Assembly (NCBI GenBank): GCA_037501455.1
Contig: CM074862.1
Coordinates: 85,149,501-85,213,500 of the forward strand
Source: Lantana camara
Taxonomy: Eukaryota; Streptophyta; Magnoliopsida; Lamiales; Verbenaceae
Length of the DNA stretch: 64,000 bases
Direction: 5' to 3'
Every line of letters begins with the position of its first letter. The first letter of the stretch is position 1. Shown here one piece after another: positions 36,885 through 47,314 of the stretch. A model generated the notes under the pieces. The model was not told where the DNA came from. It did no database searches and saw only the letters and a program-made list of their open reading frames with translations. The translations under genes and the position numbers were made by a program.

Positions 36885-37702
36885 CTAATCTAAGGAGATA
36901 TTGCGCAATCGAATTCGATGACGAGATTGCCAAATTTCCGAAAAGAAAATTGATTCACAAGAAACCAAAGAAATCGATTCGGATTAAGAAAGAGTTTGAT
37001 ATAATATAAGCCGAGTGTAATACTAATTCTGAGTGCATTAGGATACAATGTCAATAAGTATTCCAAACCTAGTAGAATTCTTCCAGTATTTTTGGAACAT
37101 AAAATCTTTCCTTTTTACCTAATCTATTTCCATCTATAACTCAAATAAATTCAGTTAATTTCGACCAAATTTTAAATTATTTTAATTCTTGAAAACTGAT
37201 TATTAATGCTTGGATTTTGGTAAGTATATGCAAATAAGATCATTAATGAGACTTAACGCAAATAAGATTTTTTTAATACAAATAAATAAGATAATTGATG
37301 ATGCATAACTCTAGGAATTAGTTATTGGTTAAACACTTAAACATGTTAACCGTATGTGAAAATGTAGAAATTGGTCAAAAGAAAAGTTACATACAATTTA
37401 TAAAAGTTAATTACCTTAATTATATGATACTAATTAATCATTCTTTGGATACTTTAAAATTCAACCCTAACAGCATATAAGTTTTTCTTCCCAATCCGCC
37501 TCCATTACCCATTACCTTGCTTACATGTCAATATTCATTTTATTATTAGAGTTTTTATTTAATATTTTTTTGTTTTATTTTTATTTTTTTTTTTAAAGGA
37601 TCATTACTAAATCCAACTATCCCGGATAATTTTTTTTAGAAGGATTATTGTTGGTTTCCCAATTACCTCTAATAACACTAGAACTCGTAATTTATCTTAA
37701 CA

Positions 37703-37791
37703 GGGGTTGGTCAAGTGGTCTGAGGGTTCTTTCTCGAAGGCAAGGTCCCGGGTTCGAATCCCTTGGACCACATGGAGTGTGTGTTATAAAA
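37703..37791 (+). mobile_element. tRNA-derived SINE copy
   Basis: The A-box phrase ggttggtcaagtggtctgag, the B box GGTTCGAATCC, then GTGTGTG and a poly(A) tail make up one short unit of the family also seen at 20.4 and 30.2 kb. It is the least diverged B box of the set. Confidence 0.65.
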
Positions 37792-38604
37792 AAAAAAAGT
37801 GCAAATGCTTACCACTAAATAACTACTTTCTCATATTTTTTGTTTCATTTGATTTAGTATTGGTTCTATAGTCATGATTTTTAGTAGTTACAATGTAAGT
37901 TTTTCTTGATTTATTTGTTAACTCCTTACTGTTCGCTTTATTAGATTTTCATATTATATTTGAATTGTTTTTGTTGGCTTGATCGTGGAATTGTTGTTGC
38001 ATGCTCTATATTTTGTTTTCTATTTCTAATTTTATTTTTACTTTTCTTATCCTTTTGTCAGCTTTCAAATTTCGTTTTTACTCTTTACATTCTTTTATCA
38101 ATTTGAATGATGTAAAATAAAATTTTTATATTTTTACAATCATATATTTTACTCTGATAAAAAAAAAAGAAAGAAAATTCCAAATATATATTAGTTCATT
38201 TTTTGTCCTTTTCTATTCCCTTTTCGTTTCTTTCCCCTGTTGTGCAATTAGAATGGATTTTTATCATTCTTAAATATATTTTCCATCTAGGTAGATACAT
38301 CCTTTAATAATATCAATATCTTTGAGTTTGTTTAATTTTCTTGATTTGTTAAAGTTTCTTCCTTTCTATATAGTTGACCCTCTTCAAATAATTAAATGTA
38401 GGTACTTTCTTAATCATTGGGATGTACTGAAAATAATTTATACCGTATATTATATTTTAAAAATAATTTATGTCATATATTATTTATAAAATTCTTTTTT
38501 AGATTTTACAATTATTTATTTTAGTTAAAGTTGGATCGAACCATTTTGCTATAATTTTTTCTTTATTAATGGTAGATGTATTTCTGTGAACTCAAATACA
38601 AGCG

Positions 38605-38860
38605 TCTGATATCACTAAGTTACACCACTACCAACGTTCAGTTAGTCCAAATGGATAAAGATTTGAGTTCACTTAAGCAAGGTTTCGGATTCGAATTTGT
38701 GGATGCAAAAAACTACGTTGAGAGAGACCCCGTATAAAACGTCTCCAGTACCTCTTGAAGGATTAGTCTCTCACTCAATTAAGTGGGAGAAACTCTAAGA
38801 GATCAAAAACTATTTTATACCACTTCATAGTATTTTAGAAACTCAAGATATAATTGTAAA
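38605..38860 (+). mobile_element. SINE-like element, second family
   Basis: The head has tagtccaaatggataaag and the B box-like ggattcgaatt, followed by a longer body ending near an A-rich tract (38855-38880). It differs from the GTGTGTG family. Assignment is by promoter boxes only. Confidence 0.45.
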
Positions 38861-39148
38861 AAAAAAAAGAAAAAAAGAAACTCAAGATATAAATAATGAG
38901 AGTATTCGAGAAATAAATAAAAACAAAAATATAAATTTGATCCTATAAGTTTGTAAAACTCTTTGATCTTGTTCATTTTAAAATTTGCAATTAAGTTATG
39001 TAAGTTTTAAAATTTTGTAATCTATGTTCGATTTTCGCCAAAAAATTAATTAATTGTCGGAAATGGCCATGTGGCTTATTTTTTCTGACTTGACTGGGTG
39101 ACATAGCTATAAATATCTGACTTGTATAAAAAATTTATACATTTGACA

Positions 39149-40240
39149 AGTGTATAAATTTGGTCCTGTAAATTTTTAATTTTAACAATTTAATCATGTA
39201 ATTTTCAATTTTAATAATTTGGTCTTGTTCGTTTCGCGATTTGTAATTTGATCTTGTTCGCTTCACAATGTATAAATTCACATAAATTGAAAACCATCGA
39301 ATATTGAGACTGAATAAAAATAACCACTAATAAATATTCATTCATGATCATTTTCAATATGTCAATTAAGCTTTATTAGATATAAAAACCATTACCAAGT
39401 ATCTCCATCTTCTTTACTTACCATTAACATAAGCATAAGGGTAAATATTGTTGTTTGGATTAATGTCAACTGCATAAGCAAAAGGGTAAATATTGTTGCT
39501 TGGATTAATGTTAACTGCGTCTGCAGTTTCAAAAATATATACCTTTTGCTAGTCCCTTCAAATGATATCCATCAACTCATACAATTGATCTATAATCCAT
39601 AATAAAACTCATTCTCAATGTATGAAGACATAAATAGAACCTATCGAATCTGTTTACACTAAAATTAACCATCTTCTGTCTCAAGAATAACTGTTGATTG
39701 AGGATTAGGATTTTTTTTATCCCATTAATGTAGTCCCACAACAGAGAGTATTGCTCTTGAGGGACTCCCTCTAACATCTACAAGACTTTTCTCTTTGCTC
39801 TATAACCTTTATCAGTGAGGAGTTGCATCTAATTTTTTCAACATAAGTTTGAAATTTTTTATATTTCTCTTTGGATTGGTTTTGAATTTTCTTAAGAAAT
39901 CTTTTTGCCAACCATCTTGAACTAATATTTTTCACATTGTGGTCTGGGGCACATGTTTGGATTGGATTGCATTCCCTAATTTTAAACGCACTTTCACCCT
40001 TCACCCTCATAGTATGCATCTTCAATGACTACTCTTATCTCCACACTTAAACATGAAATCTCTCTAAATCATTTTTCTTGAGTTTGAAAGTCCTACTCTT
40101 CACAGCTAGAGAATTGAAAATTTTCTTGATCTCAGTCTTAGTTGCCAAAATTGTCAAAATAGGAAATGACCAAATTGTCAAAATCGGAAATTTATAGGAT
40201 CAAATTAACAAAATTAAAATTTTACAGGACCAAATTTGCA
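39149..40240 (-). mobile_element. Inner MULE relic with transposase fragment
   Basis: The terminal inverted blocks are aaatttggtcctgtaaattt and, inverted, aaatttggtcctgtaaaatt. It is flanked by ATTTGACA on both sides (39141-39148 and 40242-40249), extending to 9 bp with one mismatch, as expected for Mutator-like insertion. It encodes a partial MuDR-type transposase on the minus strand and lies exactly in the middle of the outer inverted-repeat element. Confidence 0.75.
39577..40025 (-). pseudogene. MuDR-type transposase fragment
   Basis: Two overlapping frames (40025-39771 and 39777-39577) are separated by a 1-nt shift. They read AFKIRECNPIQTCAPDHNV, then SSRWLAKRFLKKI, then MLEGVPQEQYSLLWDYINGI. 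This order matches the N-terminal zone of plant MULE transposases (NPxHTC, WLAxxY, EGxxxEQYxxLWDY). The DDE core and SWIM zinc finger are absent. Confidence 0.8.
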
Positions 40241-40246
40241 TATTTG

Positions 40247-40265
40247 ACACATCTACAAAACTTTT
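40247..40265. repeat. Left target-site duplication of LINE
   Basis: It is identical to 46246-46264. The final T residues merge with the element tail. Confidence 0.9.
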
Positions 40266-40297
40266 TTTTTTTTTTTTTGACGGGAAACGGAAGACAA

Positions 40298-43200
40298 TTA
40301 CAACGAATTTAAATCTCCCATGAACGAATCTCGAGCCGCATCAGGGAGCTCATAGTCCCCATCAGAATTCAACCCCAACCGGGCAAGAGAATGGGTCACG
40401 CTATTTCCGGAACGACGCACAAAATTGAAGGAAAACGAAGGAACCCGGCTAAGCACCTCCTTGATATCAGCTATAATCGGGCCCGTAACCGACCAATCTT
40501 CAGACAGATCCTGAAGCTTACGAATAAGATTAACGCAATCCCCTTCTAGAATCACCGTATCAAAGCCTCTCTGTTGTACCAGAACAGCAGCCTCCTTCAT
40601 CGCCATTCCCTAGTTCTGCTGCAAAAGTGCCTCTGAACCTTCTACAGCGCCACCCTACACAAACTCCTAGGTGATCCAGGCAACAACACCGCAACCTACC
40701 TCTCCTGAATCCTCAAACATTGCTGCGTCTGCATTCACTTTAATCCAACCTTCCGGTGGAGCAGACCAGGTCGCTGGCAAGCTGGGAAGTTCTGCCACGG
40801 TTTCGGCAGCGAACCCAAGTCTCCCCGTAGCGAAGAAATTGTTAGCAAACGCAGCGAGGGAGCAGGCATCCAAACTCTGATGCTCAGCCCACTCCTTGTT
40901 CCGGTTACGCCACAAAGCCCAAGCCGACACCAGGAAACGGTCGCCCTCATCAAAGCTTAAACATTCCAGCACCTGTCTGATCCACTCCTCACTTCCTCCC
41001 CCATCGAGAAATCACATGCCATGGTAAGTTGGTGCATGCCCAGAAAAGTCTCGCCATGCTGTAATTGAGAAAGGTGTGTTCCAGATCTTTTGTAATAGAA
41101 TCACACCAAGGGCAAGCCACCTGGCCCCTGCTTCTTCTCTTCGCAAGTGCTACCCCAACTGGTAAGGCCTGCCTGCACAAACGCCAAATAAACACCTTAA
41201 TTTTTGGCCCTACCTTCCGATCCCAAATCACCTTCCACGACCGACATTGAGAGCCCTCTCCCCTACCGTCATCCTGTTTGAACACCTGCAGAGCCACTAA
41301 ATATGTACTCTTTACAGAGAACCTACCATTACTATTATAATGCCAAACCCGCTTGTCAACATTTCGCCCACTCCTTAGAGGGATCGAGAGGATAACGTCT
41401 GCGTCCGCTCCCAGAAAAGAACTACGCACCAGCTCTTCATCCCAACTTCCTTCCCCATTGATCAATTGCTTCACATAAGTAAGATTACCCCTTGCCTCCG
41501 TCCTAACCAAAGGTTGAAAGCGAAAAGGTCTAGGCAACCATTTGTCATTCCAAATTTGGATGCACGCTCCGTTACCAACCCTCCATCTCACCCTGGCCTC
41601 CAACAATCTCCTCGGCGTCCATATGCTACGCCAAGTGAGCGAGGGGTTTGAACCCAATTTCTCCTAAAAAAACTCATACCCTCAAAGTACTTGGCCCTCA
41701 ACAGCCTAGACAACAAACTCTGAGGTTCAGTGACTAACCTCCACCCCTATTTCGCCAAAAGAACCAAGTTAAACGCTCTTAAATTCCTGAACCCCATGCC
41801 ACCCTCTTCCTTCGGAACACACAGCTTCTCTCAGCTCACCCAATGAATCTTATCCACATTCTTGCCACTCCACCAAAACTTAGCTAACATAGATGATATT
41901 TCTCGTAGCAGTGTCTCAGGAAGCTTGAAACAACTCTTAGCATACGTCGGGATAGCTTGCAAGACTACTTTGATCAAGACCTCACGCCCCGCCTAAGAAA
42001 GAGACTTGTCCCCCCACCCATGAATTCGCTTACTGATCCTATCCCGAATGCTAGCAAACACCTCTTTCTTAGACCGTCCCACCATCGCCGGGAGACCCAA
42101 ATATTTCTCATGCTTCTCCACCTGTCGCACCCCAAGTCTATCCGCTAACCCCTTCCTCACGTTTGGAGCAACGTTTGGACTGAAAACCAACGTAGATTTC
42201 TCGTAGTTTATTAGCTAACCCGAAACAGCCCCATACTTCCCCAAAACATCCAAAATGCCATCCACCACATCCTTTGAGGCTCTGCTAAAAACCATAGTAT
42301 CATCTGCGAACAAAAGATGAGAGATCGCCGGAGCCTCCCTACAGATACAAACTCCCCCAACCCTCACCTCATGCTCCAAAAAGCAACTGAGCACCTCTAC
42401 ACAAACAAGAAAAAGATAAGGAGACAAAGGGTCGCCCTGTCTAAGGCCACGACCCGGAGATAAGCTGCCAAAACAGGAACCGTTGAGAGAAAATGAATAG
42501 TCAACCGAAGAAATACAACGCATGATCAAACTCACAAAAGAAGAATGAAATCCTAACCTCAACATAGTGCGTTCCAAGAATCGCCACTCCACTCTATCAT
42601 AAGCTTTACTCATATCCAATTTTAAAGCTAGAAACCTTCCACACCCTGCTTCTTATGCTTAATAAAATGATTAACTTCAAACGCACACAACACATTATCA
42701 GTGATAACCCTTCCTGGAATAAAAGCGCTCTGGGAATGGGAAATCACGTGTTTAAGAATTGGTTTAAGACGCAAGGACATAGTTTTAGAAGCAATTTTAT
42801 ACAAAACGTTGCAGAGGCTAATGGGGGCGGAGATCAGACATGCTTTTGGGATTTTCAATTTTAGGAATAAGCACAATATTTGTGGCATGCATCATCTGAT
42901 CACAGCATCCATTGTTAAGAAAATCCAGAGCACAATTAACAATATCATCTTTAATAAAGCTCCAGAACTTTTGGAAAAAAATTGGAGGCATACCGTCTGG
43001 CCCGGGGGCCTTCAGGGGGAACATAGATTTCAATGCCTTCTCAATTTCCAAGGAAGAATACGGCACGAAGAGCAACTCATTCATCTCTGGAGTCACCTTG
43101 CTTTGTAAGTGTACCAGCATACTATCTATCTCCGACACTGGGGTTTAATTGGATTGGAAAATTTTCTAAAAATATTCTTCCACCACAACATGGATTTCTT

Positions 43201-44377
43201 CCGGCTTAGTACGTGTCACGCCATCCTTATCTAACACTTTATCAATTCTGTTTCTCTTTTCTCTGTTCTTTGTCCTGGAGAAGAAATAACTGGTGTTTCG
43301 GTCCTCTTCCGTCATCCAATGAGCCTTGGCTCACTATCTCCACCAAGTCTCCTCTCTTGCATACCACTCGGAAATCTCCATCTTTAAAATAGCTTCCTGT
43401 CGTTTGCTCTCAATGGAAATCGTACCACGCTTAATTTCCTTGAGATTTTCTTCTAACTTTTTGATGCGATCCGTAGGAATATCAAATTTCTCCGAAGCCC
43501 AATCAAACAAATCAAGCTTGCAATTCTCAATCTTTTTCCAGGCTAGCACAGAATTGTCGCCATTGATAAGATTACCCCAGCTTTCGACTACGGTTTTCTC
43601 ACAATCCGGATCACGGAGCCATGCAGATTCAAACTTAAAGGGGCGCCTAGAATGAGAATCCTTCTTATTCAAGACATTAGGTGAGAGATTCAACAGAAGA
43701 AGAGAATGGTCCGAGGTGTTAGTCTCGATATTATGAACTGAATACCCAGGGAACAAATCCTTCCATTTACCATTCCCAACGGCCCTATCCAGCCGGCTCT
43801 CAATGGTGAACGGAGCAGGACTATTGTTAGACCATGTAAACTTGTTTCCGGAAAACCCCAGATCCACCAAACTGCAATTACATAACCACTCACGGAAGGC
43901 CCGCATCTGATGAACGGGACGGGGCCGGCCACCCCTCTTCTCATCTCCCCAAAGCAACTCATTGAAATCCCCGAACACGAGCTAAGGGTTCCGTGGGGTA
44001 CTTTTCAAAGAGTCCAGAAGGTTCCACGTAGAAAACCTCTTCGAAGCATCCGGATGGCCATAAATACAGGTAAGATGCCATCCTATTCGATAATTCGGCG
44101 TGTTGACCATAACATCAAAGTGAAATCTGGAATAACTGAGCAAATCCACCGATAAATCTTTATTCCACAACAGAGCAAGCCCTCCACTTTTCCCTACAGC
44201 ATCCACGCTCAAGCCAAAAAAACCCTATCTATCCATTAAAGCACTCATACGTCCCTTTTTGCTTTTGGTCTCAGAAAGAAACACTATTCCTGGATCGTAT
44301 TTCCGGAGGAAATCCTCCAACTCATGAACTGCCCAAGCCCGACCCAAACCTCGGCAGTTCCAGGCGAAGAGATTCAT
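40298..44377 (-). pseudogene. LINE ORF2: endonuclease, reverse transcriptase, zf-RVT, RNase H (broken)
   Basis: The domains run in order from 44377 down. The APE-type endonuclease starts NLFAWNCRGLGR and continues with CIYGHPDASKR, FGDFNELL and SDHSLLLLNL. The reverse transcriptase follows (APGPDGMPPIFFQKFW, SQSAFIPGRVITDN, LDMSKAYDRVEW, QGDPLSPYLFLVCVE, HLLFADDTMVFS; the ADD centre is intact). Then comes a zf-RVT region (SLTWRSIW, FIWRLCRQALP) and an RNase H (GWIKVNADAA ... SGNSVTHSLARLG). In-frame stops occur at 44225-44227, 43982-43984 and 43334-43336, with several more after RT. One extra base in a G-run at 42823-42827 (plus strand) shifts the frame just after DLRP. The protein is dead. 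Confidence 0.9.
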
Positions 44378-45915
44378 TGTGATCGACGGGGTTGCGACAT
44401 AACCACCGTCGGTGCAGACATAGCGTCGGTCTCCATCAATGAAAGTGCTGGCTTTTTCAAAGGATGGGAGGCCAATTCCATATCAAGTAAGTCAGAAGCA
44501 GTTCTTTTCCTTGAACTCAGAGGGTCCATAGTTGAACTGATCGGGGCGTCAACCAACATGATATCTTCGTGGAGGGGGAATGCCTTGGGGATGAGCTCAA
44601 CTACATCGGGTTTCTTGTTACAGAGTTTGGGTTTTCTAACAGATGAGGGTCTAATGGTACCGGGTGAGGATAAGTTAGGGATCTTGGGCTTGGGTGAGTT
44701 ATGGGAGAAGGTGAAAATTGGGTCGTTGGAGGGGGGTTGTGGGAGAGGGGATGCTGAAATGTTAGGAATTGGGCTGCCTTGATCCAGTAAGTTGGTCTTA
44801 TGGATGTTTGGGCTGAGATTACTTAATTGTTCTTTAATCTCGGATAAGGGTTTTAGTTGTAGGGAGGGGGTAAGAGATATGTTGGTTAGGTTACTGCTAC
44901 CAAGATGAGAGGGGGTGGGCGAGAAAACCTTGGAACCTGACGTGACGTGGTTGTTACTGGGGACATGGGATAAGGACTCCAGTGATATGGCTTTGGATGT
45001 ATCTGGACTTTGGGGAATATTTTGAAACGACTTCCCAGGGCGGGAGAAGAGTTCCGTGACATGAGAACTTCCAGAAGAGTCGGGATCCGCCTTACCAAAC
45101 TCCTCAACCATCGGAACATTGTTATGATCTCTTGGGAAAACTCCAGTGGCTCGTTTGAACACCGGTTTAGTGACTTTTCCGACTGAGGAAGGACCGAAAT
45201 CTTTCCACCCAGTCTTACCCAAGTCGGACGTCGCGCGGAGCCAAGCACCGTAGGGATATTCATCCTCCGTGAGTGAAAATCTTTCCTCACATTGAGTTGG
45301 ACAAGTATTCACTATGTGATCGCAGAAGCCACAGATGTAGCAGAAATTAGGCAGTCTCTCGTAACTCAACTTAACCAGAATATCTTCATTCCCCATACTA
45401 TTCCTGATTCTTATTGCTCTTTTGAGAGGTTCTTCCATATTGATGGCCACTTTGAGACGCATATTAGGACTGGAAAGATGACCCCCCTTCTTCCTCTCGT
45501 CGTAATCCAGGAACTTGCCAATTTGATTACCAACATGGAAAGCACAAGTGGACAACTCGCAACTGATCGGATCCACTGATTCCTTAACCTCACGGAGAAT
45601 CAACAAGTGTTTCTCAAATGCCCACGGACCACCATTCATTATCCTTTGAAAATCGATTTTGTGATTCAGGATGAATAAAAATCGTCCCCCATCGAGTTTT
45701 TCCACCTCCATTCCTCTGATCGGATTAAACACCCCTCTCATAGTAGCTTGAAAAGCATCAAAACGGAAGGGCTTCTTTGAAAGAATTCTTCCCACGACCA
45801 AGAACCCATTAAGACCACCGTCACCCTTCCACACCGCATCCGGAGCAATTCTACCCAAATCCTTGGTTGAAGTTAATGCCAACTCCCTAACTAACTGATC
45901 AATATCCGACTCCAT
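44374..45915 (-). CDS. LINE ORF1, DUF4283 and zinc-knuckle RNA-binding protein
   Basis: This is an intact frame of 513 residues. Residues 35-135 form the DUF4283 domain common to plant LINE ORF1 (GRILSKKPFRFDAF, GGRFLFILNHK, GGPWAFEKHLLILRE). A CCHC zinc knuckle follows at Cys192, Cys195, His200 and Cys205 (CYICGFCDHIVNTC). The C-terminal half is Ser/Pro-rich and low in complexity. ORF1 proteins bind the LINE RNA. The stop (TGA, 44374-44376) overlaps the ORF2 ATG (44375-44377), suggesting coupled reinitiation for ORF2. Confidence 0.88.
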   Translation of the reverse strand: MESDIDQLVRELALTSTKDLGRIAPDAVWKGDGGLNGFLVVGRILSKKPFRFDAFQATMRGVFNPIRGMEVEKLDGGRFLFILNHKIDFQRIMNGGPWAFEKHLLILREVKESVDPISCELSTCAFHVGNQIGKFLDYDERKKGGHLSSPNMRLKVAINMEEPLKRAIRIRNSMGNEDILVKLSYERLPNFCYICGFCDHIVNTCPTQCEERFSLTEDEYPYGAWLRATSDLGKTGWKDFGPSSVGKVTKPVFKRATGVFPRDHNNVPMVEEFGKADPDSSGSSHVTELFSRPGKSFQNIPQSPDTSKAISLESLSHVPSNNHVTSGSKVFSPTPSHLGSSNLTNISLTPSLQLKPLSEIKEQLSNLSPNIHKTNLLDQGSPIPNISASPLPQPPSNDPIFTFSHNSPKPKIPNLSSPGTIRPSSVRKPKLCNKKPDVVELIPKAFPLHEDIMLVDAPISSTMDPLSSRKRTASDLLDMELASHPLKKPALSLMETDAMSAPTVVMSQPRRSQ

Positions 45916-46245
45916 AGATAGATAGTATGCCTATACGCTGAAGCAAGGACCGAAGGAACAAGGTCCCAAGCTACACCTTCCCTAAAAAGACAAAGCAAAG
46001 CGCAACGTAAATATGGAAAAACGAGCCCTAAAACTAAGAAAGAAGCAAGATGGGATAAAGTAAAGCGTATGAGAAAGTATCGTGACGAGGTTGGCCACTA
46101 TGTCGGACACTCGTGCAACACTCCCTCAGAATGAAAAGCCAGCCCGCGAAGCAGAACTGACAGGGCCACACAGGCAGAAAACTCTCAGTAGAGAGGAACT
46201 CAAATTCAAACCTTCAGATAAAAAATTTTAGTTCACTGAACTCCA

Positions 46246-46264
46246 ACACATCTACAAAACTTTT
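46246..46264. repeat. Right target-site duplication of LINE
   Basis: It is identical to 40247-40265 and marks the 5' end of the LINE. Confidence 0.9.
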
Positions 46265-46650
46265 ATACATGTTAGATATTTATAATCGTACCAACTACCA
46301 TCTAACCAAGTTAGCAAAAAATGAGTCACGTGACTATTCCAACAGACGACAATTAATTAATTTTTCCACAAAAATCGAACATAAATTATAAAATCTTAAA
46401 ATTTACGGAATCTAATTTCAAATTTTCAAATGAAGAAAACTAAATTACCAAACTTAAAAATTTACGTAACGAAATTATCATTTTTTCAGTAAATAGATAC
46501 TACTATAAGTGGCTAGCAAATAGGAATCTGGAGCTTTTACCCGAAAAGGGCAGGGGGAAAAAGTCCGGGGAAGATTTGCAATTTTCGCAACTTTAGGGGC
46601 CGAAAAGCACCGACGTGATTTTCCTAATCTTGTTGGAAGCAGTTTAACGG

Positions 46651-46660
46651 TATATATAAA
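46651..46660 (+). promoter_or_regulatory. TATA box of the SUGP1-like gene
   Basis: TATATATAAA lies about 100 bp upstream of the retrotransposon insertion. A transcription start about 30 bp downstream would place the insertion inside the first leader exon. Confidence 0.6.
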
Positions 46661-46768
46661 ATTGTCGTACGAGTCGTCCTTACGCGAATCTTCATTTTCT
46701 TGTTGCCGGGAGCGAACGTTGTCTGGCCGGGTAGAAAGTATTCATCCACGGATATCGGATTAAGGTTC

Positions 46769-47264
46769 TGTTACAACAATGATCTCTTGTTCACTATATT
46801 CTTTAAGAATTCAAGTGAATTCACAGATCAAAGTTTCATACATAATCAAGAAAGTGAAAGGAAGAAGAAGATCAGAGAAGATCATAGGGAAAAGAGAGAG
46901 AGTTGAGAGAGAGATTGGAATTAAGATTTGATTTTTTCCACAAATTATCCCCACAACAGCCACAACGTACAATATAAGATCAATTCCCATACTTAAGCTA
47001 CCAACTCTGCCATCTAATCTTCACAGAGAGAGCCATACCTTACCTAACAAAAGTAAAATACAAGTTTTAGAAATTGGGAAAACGTGTACAAAAGACTTAA
47101 GTGAACTGATCTCTTTCAACTCGCAAAACGATGCCGTTCAAGTGAAAAACGTAATCCCCAACTAGAAGAAGTGCCATACACTTTTTAAGAAACGTAATCC
47201 CCAACTTCCTTCTCCAGGCATACGTTCCAGTTTGCCTTTCTCAATCACAGCAATCTTCATAACA
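46769..47264 (-). repeat. 3' LTR of chromovirus
   Basis: This is a 496-bp LTR with TG...CA ends, almost identical to 51733-52228. It is the downstream LTR in the element's own orientation. Confidence 0.95.
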
Positions 47265-47314
47265 TTGCCCCCCTCTAGACCCAAGGCTTGTCCCCAAGCC
47301 TCCAACTCAGGAAA

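Larger units (their letters stand above)
36885..38930. other. AT-rich intergenic DNA with SINE-like copies
   Basis: No gene is seen. A TATA-like TTATATTATAT on the minus strand near 36997-37007 may serve the CDK-like gene. SINE-like units are listed separately. Confidence 0.5.
40266..46245 (-). mobile_element. Full-length L1-type LINE with RNase H, inactive
   Basis: The element reads right to left and ends in a poly(A) tail (T-run 40262-40278). It has two ORFs. A perfect target duplication, acacatctacaaaactttt, lies at 40247-40265 and 46246-46264 (15 bp certain, the last four T residues ambiguous with the tail). Both ends are therefore present and the copy is not 5'-truncated. ORF1 is open, and ORF2 has many stops and at least one frameshift. 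It inserted in the outer MULE-like element. Confidence 0.92.
38931..46490. mobile_element. Outer long-TIR MULE-like element, interrupted by two insertions
   Basis: The left arm (38931-39148) and right arm (40250-40265 joined to 46265-46490) are inverted copies. Shared blocks are atgttcgattttcgccaaaaa versus the complement of ttttccacaaaaatcgaacat, ttaattaattgtcg, and gccatgtggctta versus the complement of gagtcacgtgac. The element is palindromic and non-coding, of the family at 33076-33723. An inner MULE relic (39149-40240) and a LINE (40266-46245) have split it near its centre. Confidence 0.75.

Noticed and set aside
37703..37791. True tRNA gene with GGTTCGAATCC
   Set aside because: The anticodon stem does not fold, a poly(A) tail follows, and related copies exist. 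It is a SINE.
44324..45579. Plus-strand frames of 95-152 codons within the LINE
   Set aside because: They are antisense shadows of intact LINE ORF1.
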